DNA of 64,000 nt from Vidua macroura (taxonomy: Eukaryota; Chordata; Aves; Passeriformes; Viduidae): assembly GCF_024509145.1 (NCBI RefSeq), contig NC_071597.1:62001-126000 (forward strand), read 5' to 3'. Of the stretch, positions 46,670 through 60,200 are shown piece after piece. The first letter of the stretch is position 1. Each line of letters begins with the position of its first letter. The notes beneath the pieces are model-generated. The model was not told the DNA's origin, did no database searches, and was given only the letters and a program-made list of their open reading frames with translations. The translations under genes and the position numbers were made by a program.

Positions 46670-47630
46670 ACTGACATCAGGAACCTGGGCTGGCCACTTT
46701 TCTTTCCCAGGGAAAAAGGCTGATCTTTGCCTCCAGGGGCCTGTGGCCCTGAGTGGCTGGACACCTCCAAAAATCCAAACGATCGAAGATGTGTCGCAGA
46801 CCCAAGCTGCCCCCACCTCAAACCTGTGCTGCCCTGACAGTCCCAAGGGAACCCTACAAACTGACATCAGGAACCTGGGCTGGCCACTTTTCTTTCCCAG
46901 GGAAAAGGACCAGTCTTTGTCTCCAGGGGCCTGTGGCCCTGAAGTGGCCGGACACCTCCAAAAATCCAAATGATCGAAGATGTGTCGCAGACCCAAGCTG
47001 CCCCCACCTCAAACCTGTGCTGCCCTGACAGTCCCAAGGGAACCCTACAAACTGACATCAGGAACCTGGGCTGGCCACTTTTCTTTCCCAAGGAAAAAGG
47101 CTGATCTTTGCCTCCAGGGGCCTGTGGCCCTGAGTGGCCGGACACCTCCAAAAATCCAAACGATCAAAGATGTGTCGCAGACCCAAGCTGCCCCCACCTC
47201 AAACCTGTGCTGCCCTGACAGTCCCAAGGGAACCCTACAAACTGACATCAGGAACCTGGGCTGGCCACTTTTCTTTCCCAGGGAAAAGGACCAGTCTTTG
47301 TCTCCAGGGGCCTGTGACATTGAGTGGCCCGACACCTCCAAAAATCCAAACGATCAAAGATGTGGCGCAGACCCAAGCTGCCCCCAGCTCAAACCTGTGC
47401 TGCCCTGACAGTCCCAAGGGAACCCTACAAACTGACATCAGGAACCTGGGCTGACGTCTTTTCTTTCCAAAGGAAAAATCTGATCTTTGCCTCCAGGGGC
47501 CTGTGGCCCTGAGTGGCCGGACACCTCCAAAAATCCAAACGATCGAAGATGTGTCGCAGACCCAAGCTGCCCCCAGCTCAAACCTGTGTTGCCCTGACAG
47601 TCTCATGGGAACCCTACAAACTGACATCAG
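46670..47630 (+). repeat. 7-monomer (1,331-bp) duplication, copy 1
   Basis: Five monomers, including 'aatccaaatgatcg', 'gatcaaagatgtg', a type D and a type C monomer, recur at about 48,001-48,961. The identical 1,331-bp pairing occurs again at about 55,050-56,000 and 56,380-57,330, because the whole pair lies inside a larger 8,377-bp duplication. Copy-specific bases such as 'gatgtggcgcag' (47,360) against 'gatgtgtcgcag' separate the copies. Confidence 0.85.
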
Positions 47631-50600
47631 GAACCTGGGCTGGCCACTTTTCTTTCCCAAGGAAAAAGGCTGATCTTTGCCTCCAGGGGCCTGTGGCCCT
47701 GAAGTGGCCGGACACCTCCAAAAATCCAAACGATCGAGGATGTGTCGCAGACCCAAGCTGCCCCCACCTCAAACCTGTGCTGCCCTGACAGTCCCAAGGG
47801 AACCCTACAAACTGACATCAGGAACCTGGGCTGGCCACTTTTCTTTCCCAGGGAAAAGGACCGGTCTTTGTTTCCAGGGGCCTGTGGCCCTGAGTGGCCG
47901 GACACCTCCAAAAATCCAAACGATCGAAGATGTGTCGCAGACCCAAGCTGCCTCCAGCTCAAACCTGTGCTGCCCTGACAGTCCCAAGGGAACCCTACAA
48001 ACTGACATCAGGAACCTGGGCTGGCCACTTTTCTTTCCCAAGGAAAAAGGCTGATCTTTGCCTCCAGGGGCCTGTGGCCCTGAGTGGCTGGACACCTCCA
48101 AAAATCCAAACGATCGAAGATGTGTCGCAGACCCAAGCTGCCCCCACCTCAAACCTGTGCTGCCCTGACAGTCCCAAGGGAACCCTACAAACTGACATCA
48201 GGAACCTGGGCTGGCCACTTTTCTTTCCCAGGGAAAAGGACCAGTCTTTGTCTCCAGGGGCCTGTGGCCCTGAAGTGGCCGGACACCTCCAAAAATCCAA
48301 ATGATCGAAGATGTGTCGCAGACCCAAGCTGCCCCCACCTCAAACCTGTGCTGCCCTGACAGTCCCAAGGGAACCCTACAAACTGACATCAGGAACCTGG
48401 GCTGGCCACTTTTCTTTCCCAAGGAAAAAGGCTGATCTTTGCCTCCAGGGGCCTGTGGCCCTGACTGGCCGGACACCTCCAAAAATCCAAACGATCAAAG
48501 ATGTGTCGCAGACCCAAGCTGCCCCCACCTCAAACCTGTGCTGCCCTGACAGTCCCAAGGGAACCCTACAAACTGACATCAGGAACCTGGGCTGGCCACT
48601 TTTCTTTCCCAGGGAAAAGGACCAGTCTTTGTCTCCAGGGGCCTGTGACATTGAGTGGCCCGACACCTCCAAAAATCCAAACGATCGAAGATGTGTCGCA
48701 GACCCAAGCTGCCCCCAGCTCAAACCTGTGCTGCCCTGACAGTCCCAAGGGAACCCTACAAACTGACATCAGGAACCTGGGCTGACGTCTTTTCTTTCCA
48801 AAGGAAAAATCTGATCTTAGCCTCCAGGGGCCTGTGGCCCTGAGTGGCCGGACACCTCCAAAAATCCAAACGATCGAAGATGTGTCGCAGACCCAAGCTG
48901 CCCCCAGCTCAAACCTGTGCTGCCCTGACAGTCCCAAGGGAACCCTACAAACTGACATCAGGAACCTGGGCTGGCCACTTTTCTTTCCCAGGGATAAAGG
49001 CTAATCTTTGCCTCCAGGGGCCTGTGGCCCTGAAGTGGCCGGACACCTCCAAAAATCCAAACGATCGAAGATGTGTCGCAGACCCAAGCTGCCCCCACCT
49101 CAAACCTGTGCTGCCCTGACAGTCCCAAGGGAACCCTACAAACTGACATCAGGAACCTGGGCTGGCCACTTTTCTTTCCCAGGGAAAAGAACTGGTCTTT
49201 GTCTCCAGGGGCCTGTGGCCCTGAAGTGGCCGGACACCTCCAAAAATCCAAACGATCGAAGATGTGTCGCAGACCCAAGCTGCCCCCAGCTCAAACCTGT
49301 GCTGCCCTGACAGTCCCAAGGGAACCCTACAAACTGACATCAGGAACCTGGGCTGGCCACTTTTCTTTCCCAGGGAAAAGGACCAGTGTTTGTTTCCAGG
49401 GGCCTTTGGCCCTGAGTGGCCAGACGCCTCCAAAAATCCAAACGATCGAAGATGTGTCGCAGACCCAAGCTGCCCCCACCTCAAACCTGTGCTGCCCTGA
49501 CAGTCCCAAAGGAACCCTACAAACTGACATCAGGAACCTGGGCTGGCCACTTTTCTTTCCCAGGGAAAAAGGCTGACCCTTACCTCCAGGGGCCTGTGGC
49601 CCTGAAGTGGCCGGACACCTCCAAAAATCCAAACGATCGAGGATGTGTCACAGACCCAAGCTGCCCCCACCTCAAACCTGTGCTGCCCTGACAGTCCCAA
49701 GGGAACCCTACAAACTGACATCAGGAACCTGGGCTGGCCACTTTGCTTTCCCAAGGAAAAAGGCTGATCTTTGCCTCCAGGGGCCTGTGGCCCTGAGTGG
49801 CCGGACACCTCCAAAAATCCAAACGATCGAAGATGTGTCGCAGACCCAAGCTGCCCCCACCTCAAACCTGTGCTGCCCTGACAGTCCCAAGGGAACCCTA
49901 CAAACTGACATCAGGAACCTGGGCTGGCCACTTTTCTTTCCCAGGGAAAAAGGCTGATCCTTACCTCCAGGGGCCTGTGGCCCTGAAGTGGCCGGACACC
50001 TCCAAAAATCCAAACGATCGAGGATGTGTCACAGACCCACGCTGGCCCAGCTCAAACCTGTGCTGCCCTGACAGTCCCAAGGGAACCCTACAAACTGACA
50101 TCAGGAACCTGGGCTGGCCACTTTTCTTTCCCAAGGAAAAAGGCTGATCTTTGCCTCCAGGGGCCTGCGGCCCTGAGTGGCCGGACACCTCCAAAAATCC
50201 AAACGATCGAAGATGTGTCGCAGACCCAAGCTGCCCCCACCTCAAACCTGTGCTGCCCTGACAGTCCCAAGGGAACCCTACAAACTGACATCAGGAACCT
50301 GGGCTGGCCACTTTTCTTTCCCAAGGAAAAAGGACCGGTCTTTGTCTCCAGGGGCCTGTGACATTGAGTGGCCCGACACCTCCAAAAATCCAAACGATCG
50401 AAGATGTGTCGCAGACCCAAGCTGCCCCCACCTCAAACCTGTGCTGCCCTGACAGTCCCAAGGGAACCCTACAAACTGACATCAGGAACCTGGGCTGGCC
50501 ACTTTTCTTTCCCAAGGAAAAAGGCTGATCTTTGCCTCCAGGGGCCTGTGGCCCTGAAGTGGCCGGACACCTCCAAAAATCCAAACGATCGAAGATGTGT

Positions 50601-52400
50601 CGCAGACCCAAGCTGCCCCCACCTCAAACCTGTGCTGCCCTGACAGTCCCAAGGGAACCCTAGAAACTGACATCAGGAACCTGGGCTGGCCACTTTTCTC
50701 TCCCAAGGAAAAAGGCTGATCTTTGCCTCCAGGGGCCTGTGGCCCTGAGTGGCCGGACACCTCCAAAAATCCAAACGATCGAAGATGTGTCGCAGACCCA
50801 AGCTGCCCCCACCTCAAACCTGTGCTGCCCTGACAGTCCCAAAGGAACCCTACAAACTGACATCAGGAACCTGGGCTGGCCACTTTTCTTTCCCAAGGAA
50901 AAAGGCTGATCTTTGCCTCCAGGGGCCTGTGGCCCTGAAGTGGCCGGACACCTCCAAAAATCCAAACGATCGAAGATGTGTCGCAGACCCAAGCTGCCCC
51001 CACCTCAAACCTGTGCTGCCCTGACAGTCCCAAGGGAACCCTAGAAACTGACATCAGGAACCTGGGCTGGCCACTTTTCTCTCCCAAGGAAAAAGGCTGA
51101 TCTTTGTCTCCAGGGGCCTGTGGCCCTGAAGTGGCCGGACACCTCCAAAAATCCAAATGATCGAAGATGTGTCGCAGACCCAAGCTGCCCCCACCTCAAA
51201 CCTGTGCTGCCCTGACAGTCCCAAGGGAACCCTACAAACTGACATCAGGAACCTGGGCTGGCCACTTTTCTTTCCCAAGGAAAAAGGCTGATCTTTGCCT
51301 CCAGGGGCCTGTGGCCCTGACTGGCCGGACACCTCCAAAAATCCAAACGATCGAAGATGTGTCGCAGACCCAAGCTGCCCCCACCTCAAACCTGTGCTGC
51401 CCTGACAGTCCCAAAGGAACCCTACAAACTGACATCAGGAACCTGGGCTGGCCACTTTTCTTTCCCAGGGAAAAGGACCGGTCTTTGTCTCCAGGGGCCT
51501 GTGGCCCTGACTGGCCGGACACCTCCAAAAATCCAAACGATCGAGGATGTGTCGCAGACCCAAGCTGCCCCCAGCTCAAACCTGTGCTGCCCTGACAGTC
51601 CCAAGGGAACCCTACAAACTGACATCAGGAACCTGGGCTGGCCACTTTTCTTTCCCAGGGAAAAGGACCAGTCTTTGTCTCCAGGGGCCTGTGGCCCTGA
51701 AGTGGCCGGACACCTCCAAAAATCCAAACGATCGAAGATGTGTCGCAGACCCAAGCTGCCCCCACCTCAAACCTGTGCTGCCCTGACAGTCCCAAGGGAA
51801 CCCTAGAAACTGACATCAGGAACCTGGGCTGGCCACTTTTCTCTCCCAAGGAAAAAGGCTGATCTTTGCCTCCAGGGGCCTGTGGCCCTGAGTGGCCGGA
51901 CACCTCCAAAAATCCAAACGATCGAAGATGTGTCGCAGACCCAAGCTGCCCCCACCTCAAACCTGTGCTGCCCTGACAGTCCCAAAGGAACCCTACAAAC
52001 TGACATCAGGAACCTGGGCTGGCCACTTTTCTTTCCCAAGGAAAAAGGCTGATCTTTGCCTCCAGGGGCCTGTGGCCCTGAAGTGGCCGGACACCTCCAA
52101 AAATCCAAACGATCGAAGATGTGTCGCAGACCCAAGCTGCCCCCACCTCAAACCTGTGCTGCCCTGACAGTCCCAAGGGAACCCTAGAAACTGACATCAG
52201 GAACCTGGGCTGGCCACTTTTCTCTCCCAAGGAAAAAGGCTGATCTTTGTCTCCAGGGGCCTGTGGCCCTGAAGTGGCCGGACACCTCCAAAAATCCAAA
52301 TGATCGAAGATGTGTCGCAGACCCAAGCTGCCCCCACCTCAAACCTGTGCTGCCCTGACAGTCCCAAGGGAACCCTACAAACTGACATCAGGAACCTGGG
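47130..52400 (+). repeat. 44-monomer offset (8,377-bp) duplication, copy 1
   Basis: About 5.3 kb here match about 55,500-60,780 at a constant 8,377 bp. Shared rare markers include 'cctgtgttgccctgacagtc' with 'tctca' (47,587 and 55,963), 'gcctccagctc' (47,950 and 56,327), 'tgatcttagcctcc', 'agggataaaggctaatc', 'ccagacgcctcc' and 'gctgacccttacc'. Few differences are visible, such as 'ctttgctttcc' (49,743) against 'cttttctttcc'. Confidence 0.9.
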
Positions 52401-53030
52401 CTGGCCACTTTTCTTTCCCAAGGAAAAAGGCTGATCTTTGCCTCCAGGGGCCTGTGGCCCTGACTGGCCGGACACCTCCAAAAATCCAAACGATCGAAGA
52501 TGTGTCGCAGACCCAAGCTGCCCCCACCTCAAACCTGTGCTGCCCTGACAGTCCCAAAGGAACCCTACAAACTGACATCAGGAACCTGGGCTGGCCACTT
52601 TTCTTTCCCAGGGAAAAGGACCGGTCTTTGTCTCCAGGGGCCTGTGGCCCTGACTGGCCGGACACCTCCAAAAATCCAAACGATCGAGGATGTGTCGCAG
52701 ACCCAAGCTGCCCCCAGCTCAAACCTGTGCTGCCCTGACAGTCCCAAGGGAACCCTACAAACTGACATCAGGAACCTGGGCTGGCCACTTTTCTTTCCCA
52801 GGGAAAAGGACCAGTCTTTGTCTCCAGGGGCCTGTGGCCCTGAAGTGGCCGGACACCTCCAAAAATCCAAACGATCGAAGATGTGTCGCAGACCCAAGCT
52901 GCCCCCACCTCAAACCTGTGCTGCCCTGACAGTCCCAAGGGAACCCTACAAACTGACATCAGGAACCTGGGCTGACGTCTTTTCTTTCCAAAGGAAAAAT
53001 CTGATCTTTGCCTCCAGGGGCCTGTGGCCC
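48840..53030 (+). repeat. 22-monomer higher-order repeat, unit 1
   Basis: Three successive units start near 48,840, 53,030 and 57,220 (steps of 4,190 and 4,187 bp). Each begins just after a type C monomer and runs 'aggctaatctttg', 'aaaagaactgg', 'ccagtgtttg', 'ccttacctcc' (or 'gacccttacc'), type E, type D, then 'ccctagaaactg' with 'ctctccc'. The first 12 or so monomers are conserved in all three; the remaining ten or so vary. This is the clearest periodic higher-order unit in the window. Confidence 0.88.
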
Positions 53031-56000
53031 TGAGTGGCCGGACACCTCCAAAAATCCAAACGATCGAAGATGTGTCGCAGACCCAAGCTGCCCCCACCTC
53101 AAACCTGTGCTGCCCTGACAGTCCCAAGGGAACCCTACAAACTGACATCAGGAACCTGGGCTGGCCACTTTTCTTTCCCAGGGAAAAAGGCTAATCTTTG
53201 CCTCCAGGGGCCTGTGGCCCTGAAGTGGCCGGACACCTCCAAAAATCCAAACGATCGAAGATGTGTCGCAGACCCAAGCTGCCCCCACCTCAAACCTGTG
53301 CTGCCCTGACAGTCCCAAGGGAACCCTACAAACTGACATCAGGAACCTGGGCTGGCCACTTTTCTTTCCCAGGGAAAAGAACTGGTCTTTGTCTCCAGGG
53401 GCCTGTGGCCCTGAAGTGGCCGGACACCTCCAAAAATCCAAACGATCGAAGATGTGTCGCAGACCCAAGCTGCCCCCAGCTCAAACCTGTGCTGCCCTGA
53501 CAGTCCCAAGGGAACCCTACAAACTGACATCAGGAACCTGGGCTGGCCACTTTTCTTTCCCAGGGAAAAGGACCAGTGTTTGTTTCCAGGGGCCTTTGGC
53601 CCTGAGTGGCCGGACACCTCCAAAAATCCAAACGATCGAAGATGTGTCGCAGACCCAAGCTGCCCCCACCTCAAACCTGTGCTGCCCTGACAGTCCCAAA
53701 GGAACCCTACAAACTGACATCAGGAACCTGGGCTGGCCACTTTTCTTTCCCAGGGAAAAAGGCTGATCCTTACCTCCAGGGGCCTGTGGCCCTGAAGTGG
53801 CCGGACACCTCCAAAAATCCAAACGATCGAAGATGTGTCACAGACCCAAGCTGCCCCCAGCTCAAACCTGTGCTGCCCTGACAGTCCCAAGGGAACCCTA
53901 CAAACTGACATCAGGAACCTGGGCTGGCCACTTTTCTTTCCCAAGGAAAAAGGCTGATCTTTGCCTCCAGGGGCCTGTGGCCCTGAGTGGCCGGACACCT
54001 CCAAAAATCCAAACGATCGAAGATGTGTCGCAGACCCAAGCTGCCCCCACCTCAAACCTGTGCTGCCCTGACAGTCCCAAGGGAACCCTACAAACTGACA
54101 TCAGGAACCTGGGCTGGCCACTTTTCTTTCCCAGGGAAAAAGGCTGATCCTTACCTCCAGGGGCCTGTGGCCCTGAAGTGGCCGGACACCTCCAAAAATC
54201 CAAACGATCGAGGATGTGTCACAGACCCACGCTGGCCCAGCTCAAACCTGTGCTGCCCTGACAGTCCCAAGGGAACCCTACAAACTGACATCAGGAACCT
54301 GGGCTGGCCACTTTTCTTTCCCAAGGAAAAAGGCTGATCTTTGCCTCCAGGGGCCTGCGGCCCTGAGTGGCCGGACACCTCCAAAAATCCAAACGATCGA
54401 AGATGTGTCGCAGACCCAAGCTGCCCCCACCTCAAACCTGTGCTGCCCTGACAGTCCCAAGGGAACCCTACAAACTGACATCAGGAACCTGGGCTGGCCA
54501 CTTTTCTTTCCCAAGGAAAAAGGACCGGTCTTTGTCTCCAGGGGCCTGTGACATTGAGTGGCCCGACACCTCCAAAAATCCAAACGATCGAAGATGTGTC
54601 GCAGACCCAAGCTGCCCCCACCTCAAACCTGTGCTGCCCTGACAGTCCCAAGGGAACCCTACAAACTGACATCAGGAACCTGGGCTGGCCACTTTTCTTT
54701 CCCAAGGAAAAAGGCTGATCTTTGCCTCCAGGGGCCTGTGGCCCTGAAGTGGCCGGACACCTCCAAAAATCCAAACGATCGAAGATGTGTCGCAGACCCA
54801 AGCTGCCCCCACCTCAAACCTGTGCTGCCCTGACAGTCCCAAGGGAACCCTAGAAACTGACATCAGGAACCTGGGCTGGCCACTTTTCTCTCCCAAGGAA
54901 AAAGGCTGATCTTTGCCTCCAGGGGCCTGTGGCCCTGAGTGGCCGGACACCTCCAAAAATCCAAACGATCGAAGATGTGTCGCAGACCCAAGCTGCCCCC
55001 AGCTCAAACCTGTGCTGCCCTGACAGTCCCAAGGGAACCCTACAAACTGACATCAGGAACCTGGGCTGGCCACTTTTCTTTCCCAAGGAAAAAGGCTGAT
55101 CTTTGCCTCCAGGGGCCTGTGGCCCTGAAGTGGCCGGACACCTCCAAAAATCCAAACGATCGAAGATGTGTCGCAGACCCAAGCTGCCCCCACCTCAAAC
55201 CTGTGCTGCCCTGACAGTCCCAAGGGAACCCTACAAACTGACATCAGGAACCTGGGCTGGCCACTTTTCTCTCCCAAGGAAAAAGGCTGATCTTTGCCTC
55301 CAGGGGCCTGTGGCCCTGAAGTGGCCGGACACCTCCAAAAATCCAAATGATCGAAGATGTGTCGCAGACCCAAGCTGCCCCCACCTCAAACCTGTGCTGC
55401 CCTGACAGTCCCAAGGGAACCCTACAAACTGACATCAGGAACCTGGGCTGGCCACTTTTCTTTCCCAAGGAAAAAGGCTGATCTTTGCCTCCAGGGGCCT
55501 GTGGCCCTGACTGGCCGGACACCTCCAAAAATCCAAACGATCAAAGATGTGTCGCAGACCCAAGCTGCCCCCACCTCAAACCTGTGCTGCCCTGACAGTC
55601 CCAAGGGAACCCTACAAACTGACATCAGGAACCTGGGCTGGCCACTTTTCTTTCCCAGGGAAAAGGACCAGTCTTTGTCTCCAGGGGCCTGTGACATTGA
55701 GTGGCCCGACACCTCCAAAAATCCAAACGATCGAAGATGTGGCGCAGACCCAAGCTGCCCCCAGCTCAAACCTGTGCTGCCCTGACAGTCCCAAGGGAAC
55801 CCTACAAACTGACATCAGGAACCTGGGCTGACGTCTTTTCTTTCCAAAGGAAAAATCTGATCTTTGCCTCCAGGGGCCTGTGGCCCTGAGTGGCCGGACA
55901 CCTCCAAAAATCCAAACGATCGAAGATGTGTCGCAGACCCAAGCTGCCCCCAGCTCAAACCTGTGTTGCCCTGACAGTCTCACGGGAACCCTACAAACTG

Positions 56001-57220
56001 ACATCAGGAACCTGGGCTGGCCACTTTTCTTTCCCAAGGAAAAAGGCTGATCTTTGCCTCCAGGGGCCTGTGGCCCTGAAGTGGCCGGACACCTCCAAAA
56101 ATCCAAACGATCGAGGATGTGTCGCAGACCCAAGCTGCCCCCAGCTCAAACCTGTGCTGCCCTGACAGTCCCAAGGGAACCCTACAAACTGACATCAGGA
56201 ACCTGGGCTGGCCACTTTTCTTTCCCAGGGAAAAGGACCGGTCTTTGTTTCCAGGGGCCTGTGGCCCTGAGTGGCCGGACACCTCCAAAAATCCAAACGA
56301 TCGAAGATGTGTCGCAGACCCAAGCTGCCTCCAGCTCAAACCTGTGCTGCCCTGACAGTCCCAAGGGAACCCTACAAACTGACATCAGGAACCTGGGCTG
56401 GCCACTTTTCTTTCCCAAGGAAAAAGGCTGATCTTTGCCTCCAGGGGCCTGTGGCCCTGAGTGGCTGGACACCTCCAAAAATCCAAACGATCGAAGATGT
56501 GTCGCAGACCCAAGCTGCCCCCACCTCAAACCTGTGCTGCCCTGACAGTCCCAAGGGAACCCTACAAACTGACATCAGGAACCTGGGCTGGCCACTTTTC
56601 TTTCCCAGGGAAAAGGACCAGTCTTTGTCTCCAGGGGCCTGTGGCCCTGAAGTGGCCGGACACCTCCAAAAATCCAAATGATCGAAGATGTGTCGCAGAC
56701 CCAAGCTGCCCCCACCTCAAACCTGTGCTGCCCTGACAGTCCCAAGGGAACCCTACAAACTGACATCAGGAACCTGGGCTGGCCACTTTTCTTTCCCAAG
56801 GAAAAAGGCTGATCTTTGCCTCCAGGGGCCTGTGGCCCTGACTGGCCGGACACCTCCAAAAATCCAAACGATCAAAGATGTGTCGCAGACCCAAGCTGCC
56901 CCCACCTCAAACCTGTGCTGCCCTGACAGTCCCAAGGGAACCCTACAAACTGACATCAGGAACCTGGGCTGGCCACTTTTCTTTCCCAGGGAAAAGGACC
57001 AGTCTTTGTCTCCAGGGGCCTGTGACATTGAGTGGCCCGACACCTCCAAAAATCCAAACGATCGAAGATGTGGCGCAGACCCAAGCTGCCCCCAGCTCAA
57101 ACCTGTGCTGCCCTGACAGTCCCAAGGGAACCCTACAAACTGACATCAGGAACCTGGGCTGACGTCTTTTCTTTCCAAAGGAAAAATCTGATCTTAGCCT
57201 CCAGGGGCCTGTGGCCCTGA
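53031..57220 (+). repeat. 22-monomer higher-order repeat, unit 2
   Basis: The conserved leading half ends at about 55,400. The trailing half differs from that of unit 1: here it carries the duplicated 1,331-bp block (55,050-57,330), whereas unit 1 carries a six-monomer (1,143-bp) duplication at about 50,870-52,530. Units therefore differ in their variable half by nested local duplications. Confidence 0.85.
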
Positions 57221-60200
57221 GTGGCCGGACACCTCCAAAAATCCAAACGATCGAAGATGTGTCGCAGACCCAAGCTGCCCCCAGCTCAAACCTGTGCTGC
57301 CCTGACAGTCCCAAGGGAACCCTACAAACTGACATCAGGAACCTGGGCTGGCCACTTTTCTTTCCCAGGGATAAAGGCTAATCTTTGCCTCCAGGGGCCT
57401 GTGGCCCTGAAGTGGCCGGACACCTCCAAAAATCCAAACGATCGAAGATGTGTCGCAGACCCAAGCTGCCCCCACCTCAAACCTGTGCTGCCCTGACAGT
57501 CCCAAGGGAACCCTACAAACTGACATCAGGAACCTGGGCTGGCCACTTTTCTTTCCCAGGGAAAAGAACTGGTCTTTGTCTCCAGGGGCCTGTGGCCCTG
57601 AAGTGGCCGGACACCTCCAAAAATCCAAACGATCGAAGATGTGTCGCAGACCCAAGCTGCCCCCAGCTCAAACCTGTGCTGCCCTGACAGTCCCAAGGGA
57701 ACCCTACAAACTGACATCAGGAACCTGGGCTGGCCACTTTTCTTTCCCAGGGAAAAGGACCAGTGTTTGTTTCCAGGGGCCTTTGGCCCTGAGTGGCCAG
57801 ACGCCTCCAAAAATCCAAACGATCGAAGATGTGTCGCAGACCCAAGCTGCCCCCACCTCAAACCTGTGCTGCCCTGACAGTCCCAAAGGAACCCTACAAA
57901 CTGACATCAGGAACCTGGGCTGGCCACTTTTCTTTCCCAGGGAAAAAGGCTGACCCTTACCTCCAGGGGCCTGTGGCCCTGAAGTGGCCGGACACCTCCA
58001 AAAATCCAAACGATCGAGGATGTGTCACAGACCCAAGCTGCCCCCACCTCAAACCTGTGCTGCCCTGACAGTCCCAAGGGAACCCTACAAACTGACATCA
58101 GGAACCTGGGCTGGCCACTTTTCTTTCCCAAGGAAAAAGGCTGATCTTTGCCTCCAGGGGCCTGTGGCCCTGAGTGGCCGGACACCTCCAAAAATCCAAA
58201 CGATCGAAGATGTGTCGCAGACCCAAGCTGCCCCCACCTCAAACCTGTGCTGCCCTGACAGTCCCAAGGGAACCCTACAAACTGACATCAGGAACCTGGG
58301 CTGGCCACTTTTCTTTCCCAGGGAAAAAGGCTGATCCTTACCTCCAGGGGCCTGTGGCCCTGAAGTGGCCGGACACCTCCAAAAATCCAAACGATCGAGG
58401 ATGTGTCACAGACCCACGCTGGCCCAGCTCAAACCTGTGCTGCCCTGACAGTCCCAAGGGAACCCTACAAACTGACATCAGGAACCTGGGCTGGCCACTT
58501 TTCTTTCCCAAGGAAAAAGGCTGATCTTTGCCTCCAGGGGCCTGCGGCCCTGAGTGGCCGGACACCTCCAAAAATCCAAACGATCGAAGATGTGTCGCAG
58601 ACCCAAGCTGCCCCCACCTCAAACCTGTGCTGCCCTGACAGTCCCAAGGGAACCCTACAAACTGACATCAGGAACCTGGGCTGGCCACTTTTCTTTCCCA
58701 AGGAAAAAGGACCGGTCTTTGTCTCCAGGGGCCTGTGACATTGAGTGGCCCGACACCTCCAAAAATCCAAACGATCGAAGATGTGTCGCAGACCCAAGCT
58801 GCCCCCACCTCAAACCTGTGCTGCCCTGACAGTCCCAAGGGAACCCTACAAACTGACATCAGGAACCTGGGCTGGCCACTTTTCTTTCCCAAGGAAAAAG
58901 GCTGATCTTTGCCTCCAGGGGCCTCTGGCCCTGAAGTGGCCGGACACCTCCAAAAATCCAAACGATCGAAGATGTGTCGCAGACCCAAGCTGCCCCCACC
59001 TCAAACCTGTGCTGCCCTGACAGTCCCAAGGGAACCCTAGAAACTGACATCAGGAACCTGGGCTGGCCACTTTTCTCTCCCAAGGAAAAAGGCTGATCTT
59101 TGCCTCCAGGGGCCTGTGGCCCTGAGTGGCCGGACACCTCCAAAAATCCAAACGATCGAAGATGTGTCGCAGACCCAAGCTGCCCCCACCTCAAACCTGT
59201 GCTGCCCTGACAGTCCCAAAGGAACCCTACAAACTGACATCAGGAACCTGGGCTGGCCACTTTTCTTTCCCAAGGAAAAAGGCTGATCTTTGCCTCCAGG
59301 GGCCTGTGGCCCTGAAGTGGCCGGACACCTCCAAAAATCCAAACGATCGAAGATGTGTCGCAGACCCAAGCTGCCCCCACCTCAAACCTGTGCTGCCCTG
59401 ACAGTCCCAAGGGAACCCTAGAAACTGACATCAGGAACCTGGGCTGGCCACTTTTCTCTCCCAAGGAAAAAGGCTGATCTTTGTCTCCAGGGGCCTGTGG
59501 CCCTGAAGTGGCCGGACACCTCCAAAAATCCAAATGATCGAAGATGTGTCGCAGACCCAAGCTGCCCCCACCTCAAACCTGTGCTGCCCTGACAGTCCCA
59601 AGGGAACCCTACAAACTGACATCAGGAACCTGGGCTGGCCACTTTTCTTTCCCAAGGAAAAAGGCTGATCTTTGCCTCCAGGGGCCTGTGGCCCTGACTG
59701 GCCGGACACCTCCAAAAATCCAAACGATCGAAGATGTGTCGCAGACCCAAGCTGCCCCCACCTCAAACCTGTGCTGCCCTGACAGTCCCAAAGGAACCCT
59801 ACAAACTGACATCAGGAACCTGGGCTGGCCACTTTTCTTTCCCAGGGAAAAGGACCGGTCTTTGTCTCCAGGGGCCTGTGGCCCTGACTGGCCGGACACC
59901 TCCAAAAATCCAAACGATCGAGGATGTGTCGCAGACCCAAGCTGCCCCCAGCTCAAACCTGTGCTGCCCTGACAGTCCCAAGGGAACCCTACAAACTGAC
60001 ATCAGGAACCTGGGCTGGCCACTTTTCTTTCCCAGGGAAAAGGACCAGTCTTTGTCTCCAGGGGCCTGTGGCCCTGAAGTGGCCGGACACCTCCAAAAAT
60101 CCAAACGATCGAAGATGTGTCGCAGACCCAAGCTGCCCCCACCTCAAACCTGTGCTGCCCTGACAGTCCCAAGGGAACCCTACAAACTGACATCAGGAAC

